Made by a program: the position numbers and the translations under genes. DNA of 64,000 nt, from assembly GCA_963735955.1 (NCBI GenBank), contig CAVTND010000024.1, positions 26,239 to 90,238 on the forward strand, given 5' to 3'. Positions 35,121-43,896 of this stretch are shown piece after piece. This DNA is from CAVTND01 sp963735955 (lineage in GTDB: Bacteria > Pseudomonadota > Gammaproteobacteria > Burkholderiales > Burkholderiaceae_F). Below the pieces are notes generated by a model. It saw nothing but the letters and a program-made list of their open reading frames with translations, was not told the DNA's origin and did not search any database. The stretch's first letter is position 1; each line of letters opens with the position of its first letter.

Positions 35121-35147
35121 GGTCACCCTCTCCAAGTAATCAAATGA

Positions 35148-37085
35148 TCAGGCCGTGCCGCCCACGTTGCGGCGGTGCGCGATGTCGTCCTGCAATCGCT
35201 GCACAAACACAGACAGGGGCATCACGCCCAAGTCTGCGCCACCGCGGGCCCGCACGGCCACCCGCATCTCATCAGCCGCAGTCTGCTTCTCCTTGTCCCC
35301 AACGACCAGGATGTAAGGAACTTTCTGCAGGCTGAGCTGGCGGATTTTATAGGTGATCTTCTCATTGCGCAAATCCACATCGACCCTAACGCCTTGTTTT
35401 TTCAGCATTTGCACCACGGCGCCGGCGTATTCCGACTGCCCCTCAGAGATATTGGCGACCGCAACCTGGATCGGAGCCAGCCATGGCGGCATTGCCCCGG
35501 CGTAGTTTTCGATCAGCATGCCAATAAAGCGCTCCAGGGAGCCGACAATCGCCCGGTGCAGCATTACCGGCACCTGACGCGAGTTATCCTCCGCGACGTA
35601 CTCCGCCCCGAGACGGCCCGGCATCTGGAAATCGACCTGCATCGTGCCGCATTGCCAGGGGCGACCGATCGAATCCGTCAGGTGGTACTCGATCTTCGGA
35701 CCATAAAAGGCACCCTCGCCGGGCAGAGCCACGAACTCGACTCCTGACTCCTGCATCGACTGGACGAGGGAGCGCTCGGCCTTGTCCCAGCTCTCATCCG
35801 AGCCGATCCGCTGCGCCGGCCGCGTCGCCACCTTGTAGAGAATCTGGTCGAAGCCGAAGTCACGATAGACCTTCTGCAACAGTGCCGTGTATGCGACGCA
35901 TTCCTCGAGGATCTGTTCTTCGGTGCAGAAAATATGGCCGTCGTCCTGGGTAAAGCCCCGCACCCGCATCATTCCGTGCAGCGATCCGGAGGGTTCATTG
36001 CGATGGCAGGCGCCGAACTCGCCGTAGCGCAGGGGCAACTCTCGGTAGCTGTGCAGATTGGCGTTGTAGATCTGTATGTGACCCGGACAGTTCATTGGCT
36101 TCAACGCGTATGACCGGTTCTCCGACTCGGTCGTGAACATGTACTCACGGTACTTGTCCCAATGGCCCGAGCGCTCCCACAGACTGCGATCGAGAATTTG
36201 CGGCGCCTTCACTTCCTGGTAGCCATTGTCGCGATACACGCCACGCATGTATTGCTCGACCGCCTGCCAGATGGACCAGCCTTTGGGATGCCAGAAAATC
36301 AGCCCCGGCGCCTCTTCCTGAAAGTGAAACAGGTCGAGCTCGCGCCCGAGCTTGCGGTGGTCCCGCTTCTCGGCCTCCTCGAGCATCTTCAAGTAGGCGT
36401 CCTGCTCCTCCTTCCTGGCCCACGCCGTGCCGTAGATGCGCTGAAGCATCTCGTTCCTGCTGTCACCGCGCCAATAGGCGCCCGCCAGCTTCATCAACTT
36501 GAAGACCTTGAGCTTTCCTGTCGAGGGCACATGGGGTCCACGGCACAGGTCGATGAACCCGCCCTCGCGATACAGTGAAATGTCCTCGTTGGCTGGGATC
36601 GACGCGATGATTTCCGCCTTGTACTTTTCTCCAATCGATTCGAAGAACTTGACCGCGTCGTCGCGCTTCCAGACTTCGCGCACGACGGGCTCGTCCTTCT
36701 TCGCAAGCTCGGCCATCTTGGCTTCGATCGCAGCCAGGTCCTCGAGCGTGAATGGACGCTTGTAGGCAAAGTCGTAGTAGAAGCCGTTGTCAACGACCGG
36801 ACCGATGGTCACCTGGGCGTCAGGAAACAGTTCCTTCACCGCGTAGGCCAGCAGGTGAGCGGTGGAATGGCGGATTACTTCGACCCCAACAGCATCACGG
36901 TCGGTGATGATCGCCAGGTCGGCGTCGGTCGCGATCACATGTGAGGTATCGACCAATGCGCCATTGACACGGCCGGCCAGGGCGGCCTTCGCCAGGCCGG
37001 GGCCGATGGCCGCAGCGACTTCCGCGACGCTGACCGGCCGGTCGAAGGAACGGACCGAGCCATCAGGTAACTTCACTGCAATCAT
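35148..37085 (-). CDS. thrS: Threonyl-tRNA synthetase
   Basis: A 645-residue class II enzyme. It has an N-terminal TGS domain ('MIAVKLPDGSVRSFDRPVSV') and an editing domain with the zinc-like 'HSTAHLLAYAVKELFPDAQV'. The catalytic core carries 'HPKGWSIWQAVEQYMRGVYR', 'MNCPGHIQIY' (zinc cysteine), 'RYGEFGACHRNEPSGSLHGM' and 'LHRAIVGSLERFIGMLIENY'. The HGTP anticodon domain ends the protein. ATG at 37085 has a GAGG SD. It lies only 28 bases downstream of the T tract of a strong terminator, and a threonine-rich leader peptide lies 86 bases upstream. Confidence 0.98.
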   Translation of the reverse strand: MIAVKLPDGSVRSFDRPVSVAEVAAAIGPGLAKAALAGRVNGALVDTSHVIATDADLAIITDRDAVGVEVIRHSTAHLLAYAVKELFPDAQVTIGPVVDNGFYYDFAYKRPFTLEDLAAIEAKMAELAKKDEPVVREVWKRDDAVKFFESIGEKYKAEIIASIPANEDISLYREGGFIDLCRGPHVPSTGKLKVFKLMKLAGAYWRGDSRNEMLQRIYGTAWARKEEQDAYLKMLEEAEKRDHRKLGRELDLFHFQEEAPGLIFWHPKGWSIWQAVEQYMRGVYRDNGYQEVKAPQILDRSLWERSGHWDKYREYMFTTESENRSYALKPMNCPGHIQIYNANLHSYRELPLRYGEFGACHRNEPSGSLHGMMRVRGFTQDDGHIFCTEEQILEECVAYTALLQKVYRDFGFDQILYKVATRPAQRIGSDESWDKAERSLVQSMQESGVEFVALPGEGAFYGPKIEYHLTDSIGRPWQCGTMQVDFQMPGRLGAEYVAEDNSRQVPVMLHRAIVGSLERFIGMLIENYAGAMPPWLAPIQVAVANISEGQSEYAGAVVQMLKKQGVRVDVDLRNEKITYKIRQLSLQKVPYILVVGDKEKQTAADEMRVAVRARGGADLGVMPLSVFVQRLQDDIAHRRNVGGTA

Positions 37086-37113
37086 GGGCGCCTCAACGGA
37101 GAGAGTTCACGCG

Positions 37114-37142
37114 AAAAAAAAGTGCGGTCGAGCCGCACTTTT
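37114..37142 (-). terminator. Terminator in the thrS leader (candidate attenuator)
   Basis: On the minus strand AAAAGTGCGG pairs perfectly with CCGCACTTTT (10 pairs, five-base loop), followed by an unbroken tract of eight T. The tract ends 28 bases before the thrS ATG, too close for a promoter, SD and leader to fit in between. thrS expression must therefore read through it. Segment 37129-37140 can alternatively pair with 37149-37160 (CGAGTGCGCCTT with AAGTGCGGCTCG, about 10 pairs with small loops), which would prevent termination. Confidence 0.8.
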
Positions 37143-37170
37143 GACTGGAAGGCGCACTCGTACCTCGGGT

Positions 37171-37206
37171 CTAATGTCCCGTAACGGTCGTAGTTCGCAG
37201 CACCAT
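37171..37206 (-). CDS. Putative threonine-rich leader peptide of thrS
   Basis: A short reading frame encodes MVLRTTTVTGH and then stops. Four of its 11 residues are threonine, three of them consecutive (ACT ACG ACC). ATG at 37206 is preceded by a strong SD, GGGAGG, with seven bases of spacing. The frame ends 29 bases before the terminator stem of the thrS leader. This layout, a peptide rich in the amino acid that the downstream enzyme charges followed by competing hairpins, is the classic design of ribosome-mediated attenuation. The assignment is inference from sequence arrangement. Confidence 0.65.
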   Translation of the reverse strand: MVLRTTTVTGH

Positions 37207-37365
37207 GGCCTTGCCTCCCAATTGTCGCGCCTTGCGTCGGTATTCGCAGTCGTTCCACCGGCCTACTGCGGAGTCACCGATGCCACTTACTCCGTACTCG
37301 TCACTAGCAACTGCCGAACGGGCCGCATGACCGGTTCGACCCCTGCGCACGACGGATTCCAAACA

Positions 37366-37442
37366 TGGTAGGCGCGATTGGACTCGAACCAACGACCCCC
37401 ACCATGTCAAGGTGGTGCTCTAACCAGCTGAGCTACGCGCCT
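37366..37442 (-). tRNA. tRNA-Val (GAC)
   Basis: A 77-base tRNA with encoded CCA. The acceptor AGGCGCG pairs with CGCGCCT. The anticodon stem CCACC/GGTGG encloses TTGACAT, giving anticodon GAC. The T loop is TTCGAGT. A -10-like TATACT lies 12 bases upstream (37454-37459) without a clear -35. It precedes the thrS operon on the same strand. The 159 bases between the tRNA and the leader peptide show no other gene or good terminator. Confidence 0.96.
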
Positions 37443-37494
37443 GAAGGGACAGAAGTATATCAGCGCCAAAAGGCCGAGCGCGCCGTGAGCCTCG

Positions 37495-37524
37495 TTGACA
37501 GGCGCGGCTGCGCTCAGGTAAATG
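37495..37524 (+). promoter_or_regulatory. Predicted sigma-70 promoter of olsB
   Basis: A perfect TTGACA at 37495-37500 is followed after 18 bases by TAAATG (or after 17 by GTAAAT). Transcription would begin near 37530. This supports translation of the downstream gene from ATG 37609 rather than from the earlier ATG at 37522. Confidence 0.45.
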
Positions 37525-37608
37525 TACGTAATTGGCAGGACATCTCCCGATCACAGATTTGCAATCAGCCGGATCGAGACTGAAGCAAGAACATTTGCAC
37601 AGCGCCTG

Positions 37609-38409
37609 ATGAAAGTGGACAGCCGCAGTTCGCCGACGGTTTCCGAGACCGTCCCTCCAGTACCACGACTGGCGGTATCTCTTGCGCGCACTCCGGGTGA
37701 CATCGAAGACGCCAAACGCCTGCGTTACAAGGTCTTTGCCGAGGAAATGCAGGCTGAAGTCGGCGCTGAGGGCGAAGGCCTTGACGAAGACGAGTTCGAT
37801 GCCTACTGCGACCACCTGATCGTTCGAGATCTCGACAGTTTGCGGGTGGTCGGCACATACCGGATCCTTGCGCCGCACCGCGCGCGCGAACTTGGCCGCC
37901 TGTATGCGGACACTGAATTTGACTTGGCGCGGCTTCAATTGCTCGCCCCGGCCATGGTCGAAGTCGGCCGCGCCTGTGTGCACCGTGATTACCGCTCCGG
38001 ACAGACGATCCTGTTGCTGTGGGCAGGCATGGCGAAATACATGCGCAGCGGTGGATACCGTCACCTGATCGGCTGCGCGAGCGTCGGCCTGGCGGACGGC
38101 GGTAGCACGGCCGCGCGGGTGCGACTGGACCTGCAGCGCTATCTGACCAGGCCCGAGTACCGCGTCTTTCCGCGGCTCGCCTGGCCGCACGAGCGTATCG
38201 AGCCGCGCGCCGCCTGCGAGATGCCGGCCTTGATCAAGGGATATCTGCGTGTCGGCGCCCGCATCTGCGGCGAACCCGCCTGGGACCCGCACTTCAACAC
38301 CGCGGACTTCCTGATCTGGCTTGCCCTAGACAATCTGAACGCGCGCTACGCGCGGCACTTCGAGTTGCTTGCACAGCAAACAGGCGATGGCAGACCCGGC
38401 GTTCATTGA
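37609..38409 (+). CDS. olsB: GNAT-type ACP-dependent N-acyltransferase (OlsB-like)
   Basis: A 266-residue acyltransferase of the OlsB/hemolysin-like family (Acetyltransf_5), which makes lyso-ornithine lipid by acylating ornithine from acyl-ACP. Motifs are 'AKRLRYKVFAEEMQAEVGAE', 'DEDEFDAYCDHLIVRDLDSL', 'VVGTYRILAPHRARELGRLY', 'MVEVGRACVHRDYRSGQTIL' and 'HLIGCASVGLADGGSTAARV'. No olsA partner is adjacent. ATG 37609 is chosen by similarity and by the predicted promoter; an in-frame ATG at 37522 overlaps the -10. Closely related acyltransferases with other substrates cannot be excluded. Confidence 0.78.
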   Translation: MKVDSRSSPTVSETVPPVPRLAVSLARTPGDIEDAKRLRYKVFAEEMQAEVGAEGEGLDEDEFDAYCDHLIVRDLDSLRVVGTYRILAPHRARELGRLYADTEFDLARLQLLAPAMVEVGRACVHRDYRSGQTILLLWAGMAKYMRSGGYRHLIGCASVGLADGGSTAARVRLDLQRYLTRPEYRVFPRLAWPHERIEPRAACEMPALIKGYLRVGARICGEPAWDPHFNTADFLIWLALDNLNARYARHFELLAQQTGDGRPGVH

Positions 38410-38487
38410 CGCGCGGCCCACCCGCTGCGGCAATGCGCACGCGCAACCCAGGTTTGCCGCGCGAAGTTAGGCGCAAGTCCGAGGCAG

Positions 38488-40605
38488 TCAGCGCCGCCGG
38501 GCACTGAAGACGCCGGCGACCTCGCGCACCAGCGCCGTCACGCGCGCGACGTCGGCGGCGCTGCTCACCTCGACCGTGAAGACCATGTGGGCATCACCGC
38601 GCCTGCTCTGGGTGTTGACGCCGACGACGTTGAGCTTCTCGCGCGCGAAAACCTCCGAAATGTCGCGCAGCAGGCCGGGTCGATCCTGCGCGAGGAGAAT
38701 CAGTTCCACCGGAAAGACCGCGTCGGCCTTGCGTCCCCACGTCACCTCAACTACTCGCTCGGGTTCGCGCTGCGCCATCGCAACCGCGTTCGAGCAGCTG
38801 GCCCGGTGAATGGAGACTCCGCGACCGCGCGTGACGTAACCGACGATCTCGTCCGGCGGCGCAGGGCGGCAGCATCGTGCCAGCTGAGTCAGCAGGGAAT
38901 CGACTCCGACCACGAGCACCCGGCCCTTGCCGGGCGGCGCGTCGCGCGGCTTGCCGCTCAGCATGGGCGGCGCCTCGACCGCGGCAGTCTGGGCAGGCGC
39001 AAGTGCCTGCTCGATCGATCGCATGCTGAACTCTTCCTTGGTCGCCGCCGCGCACAGCTCGTCGACGCGATCAAACCCAAGTTTCCGGGCCAGCTCCTCG
39101 AGCTTGATCGCGGTGCGCCCGATGCGCTGCAGCTCGCGCTCGATGAGGCCGCGTCCCTCGGCAACGGACTGCTCGAACTCGAGCGCGTTGAACCACTGCC
39201 TCACCTTGGCGCGCGATCGGGCGCTGCGAAGAAATCCCAGTTCCGGATTCAGCCAGTCCCGGCTCGGCCCGCCGGACTTCGCCGCAATCACTTCGACGGT
39301 CTGGCCGCTTGCCAAGGCCGTATTCAGCGGTACCAGTGCGCCGTCGACACGCGCGCCGCGACACCGATGCCCGAGTTCCGAATGAATGTGGAAGGCGAAG
39401 TCGATCGGTGTAGCGCCCTCCGGCAATTCGACCACCCGGCCCTGCGGCGTCAGCACGTAGATGCGCGCATCGCGCAGTTGCGTCGGCTCCAGCGGAGCAA
39501 CATCAACTTCCTCGCGCCAGGCCAACAGCTGCCGCAGCCACGCCACTCGTTGCTCGTCATCGCCGTGCGAGCGTCCGCCCTCCTTGTAACGCCAGTGCGC
39601 CGCGACCCCGAGCTCTGCGTGCTCGTGCATTTGCCGGGTCCGAATCTGCACCTCGAGCGTGCGCCCATCAGTGTCCTCGACCACGGTATGCAGCGACTGG
39701 TAGCCGTTGGCCTTGGGGCGCGCGATGTAGTCATCAAACTCGCTCGTTACCGGCGTCCACGCGGAGTGGATTAGTGACAGCGCCTGGTAGCACTGGGCGA
39801 CCTCATCAACAATGATGCGCAATCCGCGCACGTCATGAACCTCGCTGAAGCCGAGATTCTTGGCGCGCATCTTGCTCACGATGCTTGAAATGTGCTTGGG
39901 TCGGCCGCTGATTTGCGCTTCGATGCCGGCCGCCGCGAGGCGCCCGCGCAGATCGCGCATGGAACGATCGATGAACTGTTCGCGCTCGATGCGCTTTTCG
40001 TCAAGCAGACCGGCAACCTGCTTGTAGGTTTCCGGTTCGCTGAAACGCAGCGAGAGATCCTCGAGTTCCCACTTGAGCTGCCAGACGCCGAGTCGGTTGG
40101 CAAGCGGCGCGTAGAGTTCCATGGTCTCGCTGGCGATCGTTTCTGCGCCCGGACGGCGGCTCGCAGCAAACCAGCGCAGCGTCTGAAGCCGCGAGGCGAG
40201 GCGCAACAGCACGACCCGCAGATCGTTGACCATCGCCAGCAGCATGCGACGCAACGCGTCGGCCTGGTCGACCGCCTCCTTGCGCGGCGCAAGGCGTCTC
40301 GTACGGGCAATCTCCGACAATCGTCGTAGCTGGCGCAGATCCGCTACCAGTTGCGCAACGGCGGGTCCGAAACCCGACCGCAGCCACTCGTCAGGCTCGC
40401 GCAGTACATCATGTACTCCGAACAGCCAGGCCGCAGCGAGCAGGTCCGGGTCCGGACGCAAAGCCGTCACGATCGACACCAGACCCTCGGCGTGGACAAG
40501 GAGGGGCTCGCCGGTGCGCAGCTCGCGTCCGGCGTACAAGGGTTCGACCAGGGCGCGTGTGCGCTCGAGATCGATCTCGGGTGCGGGTTGCGTCTCGAGG
40601 TTCAC
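38488..40605 (-). CDS. relA: GTP pyrophosphokinase RelA/SpoT family
   Basis: A (p)ppGpp synthetase of about 705 residues. The N-terminal hydrolase-like domain lacks the HD pair ('AAAWLFGVHDVLREPDEW' region, degenerate), as in RelA. The synthetase domain has 'HDVRGLRIIVDEVAQCYQAL', 'FDDYIARPKANGYQSLHTVV' and 'LEVQIRTRQMHEHAELGVAA'. TGS ('IYVLTPQGRVVELPEGATPI') and ACT ('DRPGLLRDISEVFAREKLNV') domains follow. The frame is open up to TTG 40704; GTG 40605 (NLETQPAPEIDLERT) looks more plausible. It is divergent from the mtfA-like gene, 134 bases away. Confidence 0.93.
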   Translation of the reverse strand: MNLETQPAPEIDLERTRALVEPLYAGRELRTGEPLLVHAEGLVSIVTALRPDPDLLAAAWLFGVHDVLREPDEWLRSGFGPAVAQLVADLRQLRRLSEIARTRRLAPRKEAVDQADALRRMLLAMVNDLRVVLLRLASRLQTLRWFAASRRPGAETIASETMELYAPLANRLGVWQLKWELEDLSLRFSEPETYKQVAGLLDEKRIEREQFIDRSMRDLRGRLAAAGIEAQISGRPKHISSIVSKMRAKNLGFSEVHDVRGLRIIVDEVAQCYQALSLIHSAWTPVTSEFDDYIARPKANGYQSLHTVVEDTDGRTLEVQIRTRQMHEHAELGVAAHWRYKEGGRSHGDDEQRVAWLRQLLAWREEVDVAPLEPTQLRDARIYVLTPQGRVVELPEGATPIDFAFHIHSELGHRCRGARVDGALVPLNTALASGQTVEVIAAKSGGPSRDWLNPELGFLRSARSRAKVRQWFNALEFEQSVAEGRGLIERELQRIGRTAIKLEELARKLGFDRVDELCAAATKEEFSMRSIEQALAPAQTAAVEAPPMLSGKPRDAPPGKGRVLVVGVDSLLTQLARCCRPAPPDEIVGYVTRGRGVSIHRASCSNAVAMAQREPERVVEVTWGRKADAVFPVELILLAQDRPGLLRDISEVFAREKLNVVGVNTQSRRGDAHMVFTVEVSSAADVARVTALVREVAGVFSARRR

Positions 40606-40739
40606 CTGGATTTCGCGCCGGCAGTCGGAAGTACCGGGACCTCGATTATCGGTGCTTCGACAGACGACCGAAGCAAACCGACCGTGCTGCGCAGATCCCG
40701 TCAACGCGAATCAGCATGCCTTTGCGGCACAATGGATCG

Positions 40740-41579
40740 ATGCTCAAGCCCCTGTTGGCACGCTTCACACGTGGCGCTGGCGTCAGTCTTCCCGACGCGC
40801 TCTGGGATCAGACCTTGGGCGCGCTGCCTTTCGTGGCGCGGCTCGACACCAACGAACGCGCGCAGCTGCGTGCGCTGTGTGGCCGGCTCTTGGCCAGCAA
40901 GGAGATGGCGGGTGCCGGTGGGCTCGAACTGACGGCAGCAATCCAGCTCAACATCGCCGTCCAGGCCTGCGTGCCGATTCTCAAGCTCGGACTCGACTGG
41001 TACCGCGGCTGGACCAGCATCATCGTCTATCCCGGCGAGTTCCTGGTGCCGCGCCAGATCATCGACGAGGCTGGAGTCACGCACGAGTACGTTGAGCCGA
41101 TCACCGGCGAAGCCTGGGACGGCGGTCCGATTCTGCTGTCCTGGGAGGATGCGCAACGATCAAGGACCGAGGACGGCGCGGCCTACTGCGTGGTGATCCA
41201 CGAGTTCGTCCACAAGATCGACCTGCTCAATGGCGAAGCTGACGGTGTGCCGCCCTTTTCCGCCGGGCTGCACTCGGGACTGAGTCTGCGCATCTGGAAA
41301 CACACGCTCGCTGATGCTTACCAGCGATTCAGCGCTGAACTCGAGCTGATCGAGAGCGAACTGCCCGATGGCCTGGATCCGGATTCCGAAGCGGCCAATC
41401 CGTACTACCAGCACCTTCCATTCGATGCCTATGCAGTGCATCGACGCTGGCGAGTTCTTTGCGGTTTCGGCCGAGGCATTCTTCGTCGAGCCGCTCCGCC
41501 TGCAGCGGGCGCTGCCGGAGTGGTACGAGCTGCTCGCGCGCTTCTTCCTGCAGGATCCGCTCGCCGGCCCCAACAATGA
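40740..41579 (+). CDS. mtfA: MtfA-like zinc metallopeptidase (two compensating frameshifts)
   Basis: An M90-family peptidase related to MtfA, which in E. coli binds the repressor Mlc. It starts 'MLKPLLARFTRGAGVSLPDA'. The zinc motif is 'VIHEFVHKIDLLNGEADG', preceded by 'GPILLSWEDAQRS'. The frame shifts near 41430, where 'AGEFFAVSAEAFFVEPLRLQ' and 'LPEWYELLARFFLQDPLA' continue one frame over, and shifts back before the stop at 41579. The 840-base span equals 279 residues. The stop overlaps the next start (ATGA). Confidence 0.85.
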   Translation: MLKPLLARFTRGAGVSLPDALWDQTLGALPFVARLDTNERAQLRALCGRLLASKEMAGAGGLELTAAIQLNIAVQACVPILKLGLDWYRGWTSIIVYPGEFLVPRQIIDEAGVTHEYVEPITGEAWDGGPILLSWEDAQRSRTEDGAAYCVVIHEFVHKIDLLNGEADGVPPFSAGLHSGLSLRIWKHTLADAYQRFSAELELIESELPDGLDPDSEAANPYYQHLPFDAYAVHRRWRVLCGFGRGILRRAAPPAAGAAGVVRAARALLPAGSARRPQQ

Positions 41580-42073
41580 AGCGCCTGCTGATTGTCTATC
41601 ACTCGATGACCGGCGCGGCAGAGCAATTGGCGCAAGCCGCTGCGGCCGCAGCTGCCGCGCTTGGCGAGGACGAGATCGAGATCGTGCGGCGGCGTGCCGC
41701 TGAGGCCGGTGCTGGAGACGTGCTCGCCGCGGCTGGCTATCTGTTCGTCACGCCCGAAAATCTCGCCACCATGGCCGGCTTGATGAAGGACTTCTTCGAC
41801 CGCATCTATTACGCCACGCTCGATCGGGTCAACGGTCGGCCCTATGCGCTGATCATCGCGGCCGGCACCGACGGCAGCGGCGCCGCACGCCAGCTTGAGC
41901 GCATCGCCACCGGCCTGCGACTCAAGGCAATCGCGCCAGCCTTGATCGTGCGCAACGGTGCGCAGACGCCGGAACAGATCCTGGCGCCCAAGACGGTGCC
42001 TGCAGACGATCTCGAGCGCGCGCGTGAACTCGGCGCAGCGCTTGCCGCCGGCCTTGCTGGCGGAGTTTTCTAG
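41576..42073 (+). CDS. Flavodoxin-like NAD(P)H-dependent FMN reductase
   Basis: A 165-residue flavodoxin-fold protein. 'MKRLLIVYHSMTGAAEQLAQ' is the FMN phosphate loop. 'GYLFVTPENLATMAGLMKDF' and 'FDRIYYATLDRVNGRPYALI' resemble flavodoxin/WrbA-type reductases. 'AAGTDGSGAARQLERIATGL' suggests the second FMN loop. Its ATG overlaps the mtfA stop, so the two are co-translated. The physiological partner is unknown. Confidence 0.82.
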   Translation: MKRLLIVYHSMTGAAEQLAQAAAAAAAALGEDEIEIVRRRAAEAGAGDVLAAAGYLFVTPENLATMAGLMKDFFDRIYYATLDRVNGRPYALIIAAGTDGSGAARQLERIATGLRLKAIAPALIVRNGAQTPEQILAPKTVPADDLERARELGAALAAGLAGGVF

Positions 42074-42143
42074 CCGTGTTCATTTCGCTGCTCAGCAGCG
42101 TGATGCAAATTGAATCGCTGCGAGCCATCTCGCCCCTGATTTC

Positions 42144-43024
42144 CTATCCCCGAAGGAAGTCGCGCACGATCTCGATCTCGCTGGCAGGCATCAGCGTCGG
42201 CGCGTGACCGACGCCTTCGATCTCCCTCGTCTGGGCACGCGGTCCCCGCGCGGCCATCTCGGCGAACGTCTCGCGCGACAGCAGGTCGGACTTCGCACCG
42301 CGCAGCACCAGCGTTGGCGGCCGTGATGTGGTCGTACAGCGCCCACATCACCGCTTCCGCGGCGCGCAGCGACTGCGGCGTCACCGCCTTGAACGGGACC
42401 GCGATCGCCGGGTCGTAGCGCAGCACCCAGCGCCCGCCGTCCTGCTGAATGGTCGGCGCGACCAGTTCGCGCCAGTCGTCCCGCGTCTTCAGTCCGAACG
42501 GCGCTGCGATCGTCGATATGATAGTCGACCGCCTCTTCGACGCTGCGCGAACGAGATCGGTTGCCCGACATAGCGTGCCGATGCGCGCGATCGCGGCCGC
42601 ATCGAGCCGCGGCCCGACATCGTTGATGCACCAGTCGCCGGATCGGCGAGTCCGGCCTGGCCCGCGAGCGCGATGCCGATCAGCCCGCCCATCGAGGTGC
42701 CGACCCAGTCGACTTGTTCGACGTCGAGGCGCGCGATCAGCGTCACCATGTCGGCCACGTACTGCGGAATCGCGTAGTAGTTCGGGATCGCGCAGCCGGT
42801 CGCGAGTGCCCGCGGCCGACGACATCCGGACAGACCACCCGACATCGGGCGCCATCGCACGCGCCAGACGATCGAAGTCGCGGCCCATCCGCGTCAGGCC
42901 GTGCACGCAGAGCAGCACGCGCGGATTGGTCGGCATCGCCCCACTCGGCGTAGGCCATCGAATGCAAACCCGACCGGGACTCAGGCACTTCACCTGACGC
43001 AAGCGGGGCTCGATCGGTGGTCAC
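42144..43024 (-). CDS. Alpha/beta hydrolase (several frameshifts)
   Basis: Reconstructed from GTG 43024 ('TTDRAPLASGEVPESRSGLH', then 'YAEWGDA'). 'RVLLCVHGLTRMGRDFDRLA' is the oxyanion region. 'YVADMVTLIARLDVEQVDWV' and the nucleophile elbow 'GTSMGGLIGIAL' follow. 'WRELVAPTIQQDGGRWVLRY' and 'HAPTLMPASEIEIVRDFLRG' contain the catalytic histidine. At least four indels separate these segments, which are in correct order. The family is the broad esterase/haloalkane-dehalogenase-like group and no substrate can be named. It is convergent with the flavodoxin gene and divergent from bdhA (83 bases). Confidence 0.8.
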
Positions 43025-43107
43025 GGTGGGATTCCCGGTTCACTCAGGAGCCGCGATGGCATACTGGCGGATGGCATACTCGAAGTTGAACTGACGGGAG
43101 ATACGCA

Positions 43108-43894
43108 ATGCTGAAAGGCAAGACGGCGCTGGTGACCGGATCGACCAGCGGCATCGGGCTCGGCAATCGCCACGCGCTTGGCGCGCGAAGGGCGCCAACA
43201 TCGTCCTCAACGGCTTCGGCGAGCGCGGCAGGCGATCGCCGCGGTCGAGAAGGAAGTTCAGGCGCTCGGCGTGCAGACGCTGTACCACGGCGCCGACATG
43301 AGCAAGCCGGCCGAGATCGAGCAGATGATGCGGCGCGGCCAAGACGTTCGGCCGGATCGACATCCTGGTCAACAACGCCGGCATCCAGCATGTCGCGCCG
43401 GTCGATCAGTTTCCGGTCGACCGCTGGGACGCGATTATCGCGATCAATCTGAGCTCGGCGTTTCACACGACGCGACTCGCGCTGCCGGCGATGAAGGCCG
43501 CCAACTGGGGCCGCATCATCAACGTCGCCTCGGTGCATGGACTGGTCGCGCTCGGCCGAGAAGTCCGCCTACGTCGCCGCCAAGCACGGCGTCGTCGGAC
43601 TGACCAAGGCGGTCGCGCTCGAAACGGCGACGACCGGCGTTACCTGCAACGCAATCTGCCCGGGTTGGGTGCTGACGCCGCTGGTGCAGAAACAGGTCGA
43701 TGCGCGCGCCGCGCGTGACGGGCTGAACCAGGACGACGCGCAGCAAGGCCGCTGCTCGGACGAAAAGCAGCCGTCGATGCAGTTCGTGACGCACCGAGCA
43801 ACTGGCCGGACTCGCGGTGTTCCTGTGCACGCCGGCGGCCGATCAGGTTCGCGGCGTGGCATGGAACGTCGACGGCGGCTGGTGCGCGCAATAG
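43108..43894 (+). CDS. bdhA: 3-hydroxybutyrate dehydrogenase (SDR, several frameshifts)
   Basis: An NAD-dependent short-chain dehydrogenase that links PHB-derived 3-hydroxybutyrate to acetoacetate. It starts 'MLKGKTALVTGSTSGIGLG'. 'DILVNNAGIQHVAPVDQFPV', 'RIINVASVHGLVA' (catalytic Ser region), 'KSAYVAAKHGVVGLTKAVAL' (YxxxK), 'TCNAICPGWVLTPLVQKQVD' and the end 'VRGVAWNVDGGWCAQ' occur in order across frames. The 'IQHVAPVDQFP' and 'PLVQKQ' segments are typical of BdhA rather than of general SDRs. About four indels interrupt it. The expected size of about 260 residues is kept. Confidence 0.87.
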
Positions 43895-43896
43895 GG

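Noticed and set aside
37118..37142. Simple terminator of tRNA-Val
   Set aside because: It lies more than 220 bases past the tRNA and only 32 bases before the thrS start, with a translated leader in between, so attenuation explains it better. A dual role is not excluded.
37522..37608. Earlier ATG for the OlsB-like gene
   Set aside because: It overlaps the predicted -10 element and adds residues without similarity, so translation from 37609 is more plausible.
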